Shown piece after piece: positions 45,425 through 53,522 of a DNA stretch of 64,000 bases. Origin of the DNA: Acuticoccus mangrovi (GTDB taxonomy: Bacteria; Pseudomonadota; Alphaproteobacteria; Rhizobiales; Amorphaceae); the NCBI RefSeq assembly GCF_016411865.1, contig NZ_JAEKJA010000005.1, forward strand, positions 186,001 to 250,000, in the 5' to 3' direction. A program made the translations under genes and the position numbers. The stretch's first letter is position 1; every line of letters starts with the position of its first letter. Below the pieces are notes generated by a model. The model was not told where the DNA came from. It saw only the letters and a list, made by a program, of their open reading frames with translations, and ran no database searches.

Positions 45425-46993
45425 TTATTTCGATGACTTGAGATCGTACCAGCGCTCATGGTTGTCGGGGTGGAAGACCCAACCGGAGATCGTCGGCGCC
45501 ATCGCCTCGAAGGTGCGGGGGTAGGCGGCGACCACCCAGGGGGCGTCGTCCATCCAGATCGCTTGGGCTTGCTTCACGTACTCGAGCCGCTCGTCGCGAT
45601 CGAGCGTGGCGATGGCCTTCTCGACCAGCGCGTCGAACTCGGCGTTTTCGTAGTCGCCGCGGTTCGAGACGCCCTTTGAGTGGGCGAGAAGGTAGAGGGT
45701 GTAGCCGGGATCGAGCACGATCGGACCCGACTCGAAGGTGAAGAAGGGCATGTCGCGGACGGCCGGCGCCGAGCGCGAGCGCATGTCGGACCCCGTGATG
45801 CGGACCGGCTTGGCGGTGACGCCGACGTCGGCGAGCTGGCCGGAGAGCTGGATCACGAACGGCTCGAGCCACCACCAGAGGTCGGAGTAGAGAAGCTCGA
45901 CCTCGAAGCCGTCCGGGTAGCCGGCCTCGGCGAGCAGCGCTTTCGCCTTCTCCGGGTCGTAGTCGTAGTGGAAGGCGGAGGGGTCGTAGCCGTCGACGAA
46001 GAGCGGCACCACCGACTTCGCGACGTCGCCGTAGCCGCGCAGAACCGAATCGATGATCTCCTGCCGGTCGACGGCGTAGTTGAGCGCCTGCCGCACTCTC
46101 TTGTCGTCGAAGGGCTTGAAGTTGGGGTTCATCCAGGCGGCCATCATCGCCTGGCCGGGGGCGTCCATCACCTTGATTCGCTCGTCGTCCATGAGCTGCA
46201 CGATCTGGCCGATGTCGGGCCGGTCGATCCACTGCACCTGGCCGGAGAGGAGGAGCGTCGCCCGGCTCGCCGCCGATGGCACCTCGCGATAGAGCACGCG
46301 GTCGAAATAGGGCGGATCACGGAAATAGTTGGGGTTGGCGGTGAACACCGCCATCTCGTCCGGGCGGACCTGATCGAGGGTGTAGGCGCCGAAGCCTGCG
46401 GTGTGGTCCTGCATCCACTCGAGCGCCCAGGGGTCGTCCGCGGTGGCGTGGGTCTTCACCTCGGTGGTGTCGTAGATGCCCGGCACGTAGAGCGTCAGCG
46501 CGTTGAGGAAGATGGAGGAGGGGGCGGAGAGGTTGAACGCCACCTCGTAGGTCGACACCTTCTCGACGGATTCGACGTTGGAGACGTTGGCGATGAAGTT
46601 GCCGGTGCGCTTCTGGTCGAACGACTTCTCCCACGACCAGACCACGTCGTCGGCGGTCAGCTCGTTGCCGTAGGGGCTCATCACCCCTTCGCGCAGCTTG
46701 AAGACGTAGCGTTTGCCGTCGTCCGATACCGTCCAGCTCTCGGCGAGGTTGCCCTCGATCGTCGCGGGGTCGAGCATCTCGCGGCCGTCCTCGTCGGTCT
46801 TGCGGCCGTAGCGGGTGAGGTTCTCGTAGACCTGGGGCACCACGTTCTGGGTGCCGGGGCGAAGCGCGTCACCGTCGAAGCCTTCCGGCACGGCGGGGGC
46901 GGCGATGATCAGCGTCTCGGCGAGCGCCGGGGTGGCGGCGGCCAGCGCCAGCGTGGCTGTCGCGGCGAGGAAGACGGTGCGGATGCGCATCAT
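45425..46993 (-). CDS. oligopeptide-type ABC substrate-binding protein 1
   Basis: Periplasmic extracellular-solute-binding protein family 5, 522 residues. The signal peptide is cleaved near ATPALAE (about residue 26). The family landmark NELTADDVVWSWEKSFDQ lies near residue 120, and a Trp-rich C-terminal half closes the protein. It is highly similar along its whole length to the product of 47090-48670, so the two arose by tandem duplication. Family members bind peptides, but also nickel, opines, sugars and other solutes. Confidence 0.92.
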   Translation of the reverse strand: MMRIRTVFLAATATLALAAATPALAETLIIAAPAVPEGFDGDALRPGTQNVVPQVYENLTRYGRKTDEDGREMLDPATIEGNLAESWTVSDDGKRYVFKLREGVMSPYGNELTADDVVWSWEKSFDQKRTGNFIANVSNVESVEKVSTYEVAFNLSAPSSIFLNALTLYVPGIYDTTEVKTHATADDPWALEWMQDHTAGFGAYTLDQVRPDEMAVFTANPNYFRDPPYFDRVLYREVPSAASRATLLLSGQVQWIDRPDIGQIVQLMDDERIKVMDAPGQAMMAAWMNPNFKPFDDKRVRQALNYAVDRQEIIDSVLRGYGDVAKSVVPLFVDGYDPSAFHYDYDPEKAKALLAEAGYPDGFEVELLYSDLWWWLEPFVIQLSGQLADVGVTAKPVRITGSDMRSRSAPAVRDMPFFTFESGPIVLDPGYTLYLLAHSKGVSNRGDYENAEFDALVEKAIATLDRDERLEYVKQAQAIWMDDAPWVVAAYPRTFEAMAPTISGWVFHPDNHERWYDLKSSK

Positions 46994-47055
46994 GAGCCCC
47001 TATGGTGGTGTGTCGAGAAGTGCGACGGCGCGGCGGGCCGCCCCGATCACGGATG

Positions 47056-47085
47056 GAAGGGGAGTGGGTGGCCTCACTCCCCTTC
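47056..47085 (-). repeat. hairpin between the two binding-protein genes
   Basis: GAAGGGGAGTG (47056-47066) and CACTCCCCTTC (47075-47085) form a perfect 11-bp stem with an 8-base loop, just 5 bases after the stop of the upstream binding protein. There is no T-run. It may protect the upstream mRNA or reduce read-through to the second binding protein and the permeases. Confidence 0.55.
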
Positions 47086-47089
47086 GGCG

Positions 47090-48670
47090 TCAGTTGGCGC
47101 GCAGGTCGTACCAGCGCTCGTGATCGTCCGGATAAGGCGTCCAGCCGGAGATGTTCGGCGCCATCGCCTCGAAGATGCCGGGGTAGGCGGTGACCACCCA
47201 GGGGGCGTCTTCCATCCAGACCTTCTGCGCCTCCTTCATCAGCTCCATCCGCTTGTCGCGGTCGAGCGTCTGGCGTGCCTCGTCGATGAGGGCGTCGAGC
47301 TCGGGGTTCGAGTAGCCCATGCGGTTGGCGACGCCCTGGGAGTGGGCGAGGAGGTAGAAGGTGTAGACCGGGTCGAGCACGATCGGCCCGTCCTCGAACA
47401 CGAAGAAGGGCATGTCCTGCACGCCGGGCGCGCCGCGCGAGCGCATGTCGGAGCCGGTGATGCGGGTCGGCTTGGCGGTGATGCCGACGTCGGCGAGCTG
47501 GCCGGCGAGCTGGATCGCGTAGGGCTCGAGCCACCACCAGAGGTCGGAATAGAGAAGCTCCACCTCGAAGCCGTCGGGGTAGCCGGCCTCGGCGAGCAGC
47601 GCCTTCGCCTTCTCCGGATCGTAGCTGAACTTGAAGAAGGACGGGTCGTAGCCGTCGACGATGGGCGGCACCACCGACTTCGCCACGTCACCCGTGCCGC
47701 GCAGCACCGAGGCGATCAGCTCTTCGCGGTCGATCGCGTAGTTGACGGCCTCGCGCACCTTCGGATTGTCGAACGGCGCGTACTTGGGGTTCATGCGGGC
47801 CGACATCATGGCGCGGCCGGGGGAGCCTTCCACCTTCACGCGGCTGTCGCTCTGGAGGTCGATCACCTGCTGCACGGCCGGCCGGTCGATCCACTGCACC
47901 TGACCGGAGAGGAGGAGCGTCGCCCGGCTCGCCGCCGAGGGCACCTCGCGGTAGATCACGCGGTCGAAATAGGGCGGATCGCGGAAATAGTTGGGGTTGG
48001 CGGTGAACACCGCCATCTCGTCCGGCCGCAGCTGCGAGAGCTGGTAGGGGCCGAAGCCGGCGGTGTTGGTGGCCAGCCACTCGAGCGCCCAGGGGTCGTC
48101 CGTGGTGGCGTGCTTCTTCACCTCGGTGGAATCGTAGATGCCCGGCACGTAGAGGGTGAGTGCCGACAGGAAGATCGAGGACGGGGCGGAGAGGTGGAAG
48201 GCGACCTCGTCGTCGGACACCTTCGACACGGACTCCACGTTGGAGACCTTGGCGATGAAGTTGCCGGTGCGCTTCTGGTCGAACGACTTGTTCCACGACC
48301 AGACCACGTCGTCGGCGGTCAGCTCGTTGCCGTAGGGGCTCTTGATGCCCTTCTTGAGCTTGAAGGTCCAGGTGAGGCCGTCGTCGGACACGGTCCAGCT
48401 CTCGGCAAGGTGCGGCTCGATCACGGCGGGGTCGAGATAGGGACGGCCGTCCTTCTCGGTGCGGCCATAGCGCACCAGACCTTCATAGACCTGCGTCACG
48501 GCGTTCTGCGTGCCGGGGCGCAGGGCGTCACCGTCGAAGCCCTCCGGCGTCGCGGGGGCGGCGATGACCAGCGTTTCGGCCATGGCCGGGGTCACCGGGC
48601 CCGTCAGCGCCGTGGCGCCGAGCAGGGCCGTGGCCAAGGCCAGCGACCGGAAGCGTCTCTCCATCTTCAT
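47090..48670 (-). CDS. oligopeptide-type ABC substrate-binding protein 2
   Basis: 526-residue family 5 binding protein, tandem paralog of the product of 45425-46993; most blocks are shared nearly word for word, for example ADDVVWSW and GQVQWIDRP. The signal peptide ends near TPAMAE (about residue 31). The ATG at 48670 is followed by a second in-frame ATG two codons later. It is the first gene of the transporter operon, 33 bases after the DUF2848 gene. Two receptors for one channel would widen the ligand range. Confidence 0.92.
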   Translation of the reverse strand: MKMERRFRSLALATALLGATALTGPVTPAMAETLVIAAPATPEGFDGDALRPGTQNAVTQVYEGLVRYGRTEKDGRPYLDPAVIEPHLAESWTVSDDGLTWTFKLKKGIKSPYGNELTADDVVWSWNKSFDQKRTGNFIAKVSNVESVSKVSDDEVAFHLSAPSSIFLSALTLYVPGIYDSTEVKKHATTDDPWALEWLATNTAGFGPYQLSQLRPDEMAVFTANPNYFRDPPYFDRVIYREVPSAASRATLLLSGQVQWIDRPAVQQVIDLQSDSRVKVEGSPGRAMMSARMNPKYAPFDNPKVREAVNYAIDREELIASVLRGTGDVAKSVVPPIVDGYDPSFFKFSYDPEKAKALLAEAGYPDGFEVELLYSDLWWWLEPYAIQLAGQLADVGITAKPTRITGSDMRSRGAPGVQDMPFFVFEDGPIVLDPVYTFYLLAHSQGVANRMGYSNPELDALIDEARQTLDRDKRMELMKEAQKVWMEDAPWVVTAYPGIFEAMAPNISGWTPYPDDHERWYDLRAN

Positions 48671-48703
48671 CTCATCAACCCTCTCGTGGCTCGTCGGATG
48701 CGA

Positions 48704-49453
48704 CTATTTGAGGTCGTCCGGCCCGACGGATCCCGTCAGGACCGGCACGCGGTACTCAGGCTTGATGGCGGAAAACATGTCGACGACGTCGTAGGCGTGC
48801 CGAATCTTGCGTCCGCCGACCGGGTCTTCGATCTCGAATTCCCAGCGGGCGCCGAAGCCGAGGCGCTTGTCGACGCTGACGATGGTGCCGCAGAAGATCA
48901 GCGCGTTGGACGTCGGGAAGCCGGGCGCGCGATCGGCGACGATGTCGAGAACGTCGGTGGGCTTGAGGAAGGCGTCGACGCCCACCTCCTGATAGAGCCG
49001 GCCGTCGACCCAGGAGCGCAGGACGCATTGGTCCCAGGTGTCGGCCATCTCCGCGAAGGGCCAGACCTCCGCTCCCAGAATGTTGGCGCAGGCCTGCTTG
49101 GAGTAGGGGATCGAGGCCCGCTCCAGCAGCCGGTCGGTGTGGTCCGAGCCGACGCCCACGTAGAGCTGGTCGGCGAGGACGAGCACGATCTCCACCTCGC
49201 CCGAGGTTTCGGCGGTGTGCACCTCGACGCGGTCGCCGGTCGAGACGCCGTCGACGGCCATCGGGTAGAGCCGCGGCGCCGGAACGTGGGTGGCGATGGC
49301 GATGCCGTGGAGCGCAACCTCGTCCTGATGCTTCTTGGCGACGGCCGCATCGCGCGTCGCCGAGCCCATGTTGAGAACCCCCTCGACGTCGAAGTGGAGG
49401 GGGGCGGTGGCGCCGTCGCGCGAGACGGCGGTGAGATCGAGTGAACGGCTCAT
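48704..49453 (-). CDS. DUF2848 family protein
   Basis: 249-residue protein recognised by the blocks SGEVEIVLVLADQLYVGVGSD, GSDHTDRLLE and SKQACANILGAEVWPF, followed by WDQCVLRSWV, all typical of DUF2848 as I know it. The fold is thought to resemble the fumarylacetoacetate hydrolase group, but no reaction is established. The frame is open upstream to 49630; the ATG at 49453 fits the family start. It heads the minus-strand set DUF2848-binding proteins-permeases-ATPases-FMN enzyme, so it likely works in the same pathway. Confidence 0.82.
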   Translation of the reverse strand: MSRSLDLTAVSRDGATAPLHFDVEGVLNMGSATRDAAVAKKHQDEVALHGIAIATHVPAPRLYPMAVDGVSTGDRVEVHTAETSGEVEIVLVLADQLYVGVGSDHTDRLLERASIPYSKQACANILGAEVWPFAEMADTWDQCVLRSWVDGRLYQEVGVDAFLKPTDVLDIVADRAPGFPTSNALIFCGTIVSVDKRLGFGARWEFEIEDPVGGRKIRHAYDVVDMFSAIKPEYRVPVLTGSVGPDDLK

Positions 49454-49642
49454 GCGGCCTGGTTTCCATGCGGTCGGGGATCGCGGGCGAGGCGGGCGCT
49501 CCCCGCGACATCGGCACAGTCGCGGCACACAACCGAAGCACAGCATAAAAGCACGCCGCTCGGATCCCGATACGGTTCGGAAGGTGCGGTGCCGTGTGCC
49601 ATCTGCGCCTGCCTCTGCTGCAACCTCCATCAGTGTGGAGGT

Positions 49643-49660
49643 TGTACTATTGTTGATACA
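49643..49660. promoter_or_regulatory. 18-bp dyad TGTACTATTGTTGATACA (operator B)
   Basis: The TTGTA/TACAA ends (49642-49661) flank ten bases in the divergent gap between the DUF2848 gene and the FMN oxidoreductase gene. Thirteen of the 18 core bases match the element at 32600-32617. Its position would let one dimeric regulator control both the transporter set (minus) and the oxidoreductase-methyltransferase set (plus). Confidence 0.55.
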
Positions 49661-49718
49661 AGGCTAGGATGATGTGTCATCGGAAGTCAACACGCGCAGA
49701 ATGGCTGGAATTGAAATA

Positions 49719-51725
49719 ATGGCACATCCTGGCGAAGCGCATGTCGCGGGTGGCGTACGATACCCGAGCGCCCTGTCTCCGATCGAGGTGGGCGGGCACA
49801 CGCTGCGCAACCGCATCTTCGTCCCCGCCCACACCACGAATTTCGGTGCCGACAATCTGCCGAGCGAAAGGCATGTTTCGTACCACCGCGCGCGCGCCGA
49901 GGGCGGCGTCGGGCTGATCATCTTCGAGGGCATCCGCGTGCACGAAAGCTCGCTCGGCCGCGCCCAGGGGGTGAACGGCTACGAGCGGGCGGCGGTGCCG
50001 GCCTTCGCCCGCGTCGCCGAGGCCGTGCAGGGCGCCGGCGCCAAGCTGTTCGGCCAGATCATCCATCTCGGCCGTCACATCGACGGCAACTTCACGCGTA
50101 CCCCGTCCTGGAGCGCGTCGCCGACGCCGTGGACCGCCACGGCCCCGCCGCCGCATCCGATGACGGCGGCCGAGATCGCCGAGGTGGTGGAGGGCCACCG
50201 CGTGACCGCCCTTCATCTCCTCGACGCCGGTCTCGACGGCATCGAGCTGCAGCTCGCCCACGGCCATCTCTTGCAGCAATTCCTGTCGCCGGCCGTCAAT
50301 GGGCGCGACGACGACTACGGCGGCAGCCTCGAGAACCGGCTGCGCTTTCCGCTCGAGACCCTCTTCGCTCTGCGCGAGGCGATGGGCGAGGACGCCACCC
50401 TCGGCGTCCGCATCAGCGCCGACGAGTTGCTGCCGGGCGGGCTGACGCTGCAGGACATGACGCGGGTCGCCGTGGCGCTCGCGAGCGCGGTGAAGCTCGA
50501 CTTCATCAACGTGAGCCACTCCGCCTATCACGGCAGCTACACGATCTCGACGCAGATGGCCGACATGAACTTTGCCGGCACCGAGTTCCGTCACCTCGCG
50601 CCGGCGATCAAGCAGGCGGTCGGCCACCTGCCGTCGCCGCCGCCGGTTCTCGCCGTGTGCCGCTTCCGCGATCTCGCCGACGCGGAGCCGGTGCTCGCCG
50701 CCGGTGAGGCCGACATGGTGGGGATGGCGCGCGCCCACATCGCCGATCCCGCCGTGGTGACGAAGGCGGCCGAGGGGCGAGAGCGCGAGATTCGCCCCTG
50801 CGTGAGCTGCAATCAGGGCTGCGTCGGCTTCCTCTCGCTCAATCTGGCGATCACCTGCCTGACCAACCCGGCGGCGGGCCGCGAGGCGATCTGGGCGCCG
50901 CCGGTCGCCGCCGAAAAGGGGCGCCGTGTGATCGTCGTGGGCGGCGGTCCGGGCGGCATGGAGGCGGCGCTGACCGCGGCACAGCTCGGCCACCGCGTCA
51001 GCCTCTGGGAGGCCGGCGACAGCCTCGGCGGAACGCTCGCCAAGGTGACGGCGATGCCGTTGCGCTTCGACTTCGACCGCTTCCTCTCCTACCACGACGC
51101 GGCCCTTCTCGACGCCGGCGTGGAGGTGCGCACGGGGACGCGTGGCAGCGTCGAGGCGCTGATCGGCGAGGCGCCCGAGGTGGTGATCCTCGCGACGGGC
51201 GCCGAGCCGAAGGCGATGGCGCTCTCGGCCGGGCAGGCGCTGACGCTCGAGGCGGCGCTCGCCGATCCCGACCTCGGCCATCACGTGGTGCTGCAGGATC
51301 TCCTCGGCACCTGGTCGGTGGTGTCGGTCGCCGAATGGCTCGCGGGCAAGGGACACAAGGTGACGCTGCTCGCTCCGACCGGAACCCCGGGGTGGACGAT
51401 CCCGGTCTACTCCTCCTTCGCCATGCGGCACCGGCTGAAGGAAAAGGGCGTGCGGATCATCGGGCTCCACACCGTCGCGGCGTTCGAGGACGGGGTCGCT
51501 CACCTCGTCGATCAGTCGACCGGCGATGCGGTGCGCCTCGAGGGCGTTGATGCTGTCGTCGCGCCGGCTCATGGTCGGCCCCGCGACGGGCTGGCGCCGA
51601 CGCTGCGAGAGGCGGCGCGCGCTGCCGGTCTGCCGCTCGCCGTCCGCATCGTGGGCGACGCGCAGGCGCCGCGAACCGCGCTCGAAGCGATTTTCGAAGG
51701 TCATGAGGCTGCGCGAGCCCTGTAG
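49719..51725 (+). CDS. NADH:flavin oxidoreductase with 4Fe-4S and FAD domains
   Basis: 668-residue enzyme of the 2,4-dienoyl-CoA reductase / trimethylamine dehydrogenase type. The old-yellow-enzyme barrel spans about 1-345, and the cluster ligands are complete (Cys361, 364, 368, 380 in CVSCNQGC...C). The FAD/NAD domain begins at VVGGGPGGMEAALT. It is a distant relative of the enzyme at 39407, which lacks one cluster Cys. Starts at 49674 (GTG) and 49701 (ATG) are also possible; I prefer 49719 for the GGAA box. Likely substrates are enones or N-methylated amines. Confidence 0.87.
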   Translation: MAHPGEAHVAGGVRYPSALSPIEVGGHTLRNRIFVPAHTTNFGADNLPSERHVSYHRARAEGGVGLIIFEGIRVHESSLGRAQGVNGYERAAVPAFARVAEAVQGAGAKLFGQIIHLGRHIDGNFTRTPSWSASPTPWTATAPPPHPMTAAEIAEVVEGHRVTALHLLDAGLDGIELQLAHGHLLQQFLSPAVNGRDDDYGGSLENRLRFPLETLFALREAMGEDATLGVRISADELLPGGLTLQDMTRVAVALASAVKLDFINVSHSAYHGSYTISTQMADMNFAGTEFRHLAPAIKQAVGHLPSPPPVLAVCRFRDLADAEPVLAAGEADMVGMARAHIADPAVVTKAAEGREREIRPCVSCNQGCVGFLSLNLAITCLTNPAAGREAIWAPPVAAEKGRRVIVVGGGPGGMEAALTAAQLGHRVSLWEAGDSLGGTLAKVTAMPLRFDFDRFLSYHDAALLDAGVEVRTGTRGSVEALIGEAPEVVILATGAEPKAMALSAGQALTLEAALADPDLGHHVVLQDLLGTWSVVSVAEWLAGKGHKVTLLAPTGTPGWTIPVYSSFAMRHRLKEKGVRIIGLHTVAAFEDGVAHLVDQSTGDAVRLEGVDAVVAPAHGRPRDGLAPTLREAARAAGLPLAVRIVGDAQAPRTALEAIFEGHEAARAL

Positions 51726-51760
51726 CGCTCGGCGGAAAACGAGACAGAAGGAGGTTGTTC

Positions 51761-52822
51761 ATGGCGACACACCACGCACTCGACACCAGAGCGGAGATCG
51801 ACTTCGTCCTCGCCATGCGGCGTCGCTGGGCGGACCGCCTCTATCCGGCGCTCAAGGAAGAGTATGACGCCGTCACCGGCGACGCGCCTCCTGCCGAGCG
51901 CAGCGCCGCCGGCGAGACCACCGAGACGCTGCCCCTCTATCCCTGGTTCGCCTGGATGGAGCGCGGCTCGCAGAAGATGCTGTGGCGCGCCGTGGAGCGG
52001 GCCGTGGCCGACGAGCCCGCCATCGAGCTTCCGGCCGCCCCCAAGGGCTCGCTGGAGCTTCACCCCGAGATCGACATGCCCACCTGGTACACCGACTGGG
52101 ACATCCATGTGCAGCCGGGCGGCGTGTGGCAGAGCGACATGTCGGCCCGCACCTACGAGCTCGGCGCCAAGCTCGTGATGCTCGGCGGCAACGACGACTA
52201 TCTCTTCCACCGCCGCTTCGTGGAAACCTGCCTCGCCCCGCTGGAAGGCAAGTCGCCGACCCGCCTCGTCGACGTCGGCTGCGGCTTCGGCAAGTCCACC
52301 TGGCCACTCAAGAAGACGTTCCCCGAGGCGGAGGTGATCGGCATCGACCTCGCCGCCCCGTGCCTGCGCCTCGCCCACGCCAAGGCCGAGGAGCAGGGCC
52401 TCGCCATCCGCTTCATCCAGGGCGACTGCCAGGCGACCGGCCTCGAAGCCGGCTCCGCCGACCTCGTGACCTCCACCATGCTCCTCCACGAGGTGCCCCG
52501 TCCGGCGCTGGAGGCGACGATCGCCGAGGCGGCGCGCATCCTGAAGCCCGGCGGCCTGCTGCGCATGCTGGACTTCCAGTACACCGGCGACGCCTTCCGC
52601 GATTTCCAGGTGTCCCAGCACGGGGCGCGCAACAACGAGCCCTTCATGCCCGGCGCGATGTCGGCCGACACGCTGGCGATGTGCGAGGCCGCCGGTCTCG
52701 TCAACGCCCGCTGGGTCGCTTTCGACGAGCGCGGCGGCGGCCGTCTCGAAAGCCTCGCCTGGCCGACCCGCAGCGAGTGGCACTTCCCCTGGGCGGTGCT
52801 CGAGGCGGAGAAGCCGGCATGA
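51761..52822 (+). CDS. class I SAM-dependent methyltransferase
   Basis: 353-residue protein with a roughly 165-residue N-terminal domain of unknown function, followed by a Rossmann-fold methyltransferase. Motif I is LVDVGCGFGKST (169-180), the acidic post-I residue is in VIGIDLAAP, and motif IV is ADLVTSTMLLHEVP. An AAGGAGG box six bases before the ATG at 51761 sets the start. It follows the FMN oxidoreductase by 35 bases and overlaps the next small gene (ATGA). The substrate is unknown; if the neighbour is a demethylase the methyl balance of the pathway would be of interest. Confidence 0.87.
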   Translation: MATHHALDTRAEIDFVLAMRRRWADRLYPALKEEYDAVTGDAPPAERSAAGETTETLPLYPWFAWMERGSQKMLWRAVERAVADEPAIELPAAPKGSLELHPEIDMPTWYTDWDIHVQPGGVWQSDMSARTYELGAKLVMLGGNDDYLFHRRFVETCLAPLEGKSPTRLVDVGCGFGKSTWPLKKTFPEAEVIGIDLAAPCLRLAHAKAEEQGLAIRFIQGDCQATGLEAGSADLVTSTMLLHEVPRPALEATIAEAARILKPGGLLRMLDFQYTGDAFRDFQVSQHGARNNEPFMPGAMSADTLAMCEAAGLVNARWVAFDERGGGRLESLAWPTRSEWHFPWAVLEAEKPA

Positions 52823-53148
52823 GCCGCGAGCTGAAGGAACTCTCCTTCTTCGCCGATCCGGAGACGGATCGGCTGGCTCAGCTGGTGTTCGACCTCGCGG
52901 CGCAGCTCCATGTGGAGCGGGCGCGCCGGCTCGGTCTCGAAACGCTGCTGACGCGCAAGGGCGTGGTGAGCGAGGCCGACATCGCCGCCCTCGCCACCGA
53001 CGAGGCCTTTCTCGCCAAGGCGCGCGAGGGTCTCGACGATTCGCTCGCCCGCCTGTTCACCGTCCTCACCGAGCACGGCGATCGCCGCGCGCCGCTGCGG
53101 CCGGAGACGAAGAGCGTGCCGCGCCAAGCCGCGATGGCCGGCGAGTAG
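52819..53148 (+). CDS. hypothetical small protein coupled to the methyltransferase
   Basis: 109 residues, mostly helical and charged, with no signal or membrane segment. I do not recognise the family. The stretch VERARRLGLETLLTRKG, followed by VVSEADIAAL, faintly recalls the N-terminal helices of nitrile hydratase-type proteins, but no catalytic motif supports that. The ATG overlaps the methyltransferase stop by four bases, strong evidence that it is translated and acts with that enzyme, perhaps as a helper subunit. Confidence 0.75.
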   Translation: MSRELKELSFFADPETDRLAQLVFDLAAQLHVERARRLGLETLLTRKGVVSEADIAALATDEAFLAKAREGLDDSLARLFTVLTEHGDRRAPLRPETKSVPRQAAMAGE

Positions 53149-53434
53149 GGCGGCAGCCGTCATCTTGAAGTCGGCCGCCGATCGGGGCGGCCGCATCGGC
53201 GCCCGTCCGTTCCCCGAGCGGGGGCTCAGCGCCCCACGGCGCGCACCACGTCGCCCAGAAGTGGACGACGGCGGGGCGGCCGCCCATCGCATCGGCGAGG
53301 GTGAGGCGGGTGCCGTCGGCGGCCGCCAGCACGAGCTTGTCGGCCGCGCCCGCGAGGACGGGGGCGGGCAGGAGCAGCGCCAACAGAGCGGCGACGACGA
53401 GGCGCCGCGGGGCGATGGCGTGACTTCGGAGCAT
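53066..53434 (-). pseudogene. truncated TlpA/ResA-like thioredoxin relic
   Basis: The N-terminus is a good Sec signal peptide (RRLVVAALLALLLPAPVLAGAA). The start of a thioredoxin fold with RPAVVHFWATWCAP follows. The active site then breaks off: the residue expected to be the second Cys is Trp, and all similarity stops after AEPP, about a third of the way through a normal domain. The remaining frame reads as Arg/Pro-rich antisense of the small gene at 52819. Either the gene was cut by a deletion or the fragment is all that moved here. Confidence 0.6.
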
Positions 53435-53522
53435 CGATCCTGCGTCTATCGGTTCGAGGTGACGCGGTTGTGACGCCCGGGTGGACCGTCGTACCCTCCG
53501 CCCAACGCAGAGGAGTGGGGCC

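Noticed and set aside
45680-49444. Very long open frame (about 1254 codons) on the plus strand opposite the two binding-protein genes
   Set aside because: It is the antisense shadow of two duplicated GC-rich genes; the translation is dominated by His, Gly, Val and Arg, has no family similarity, and repeats only because the sense genes are duplicated.
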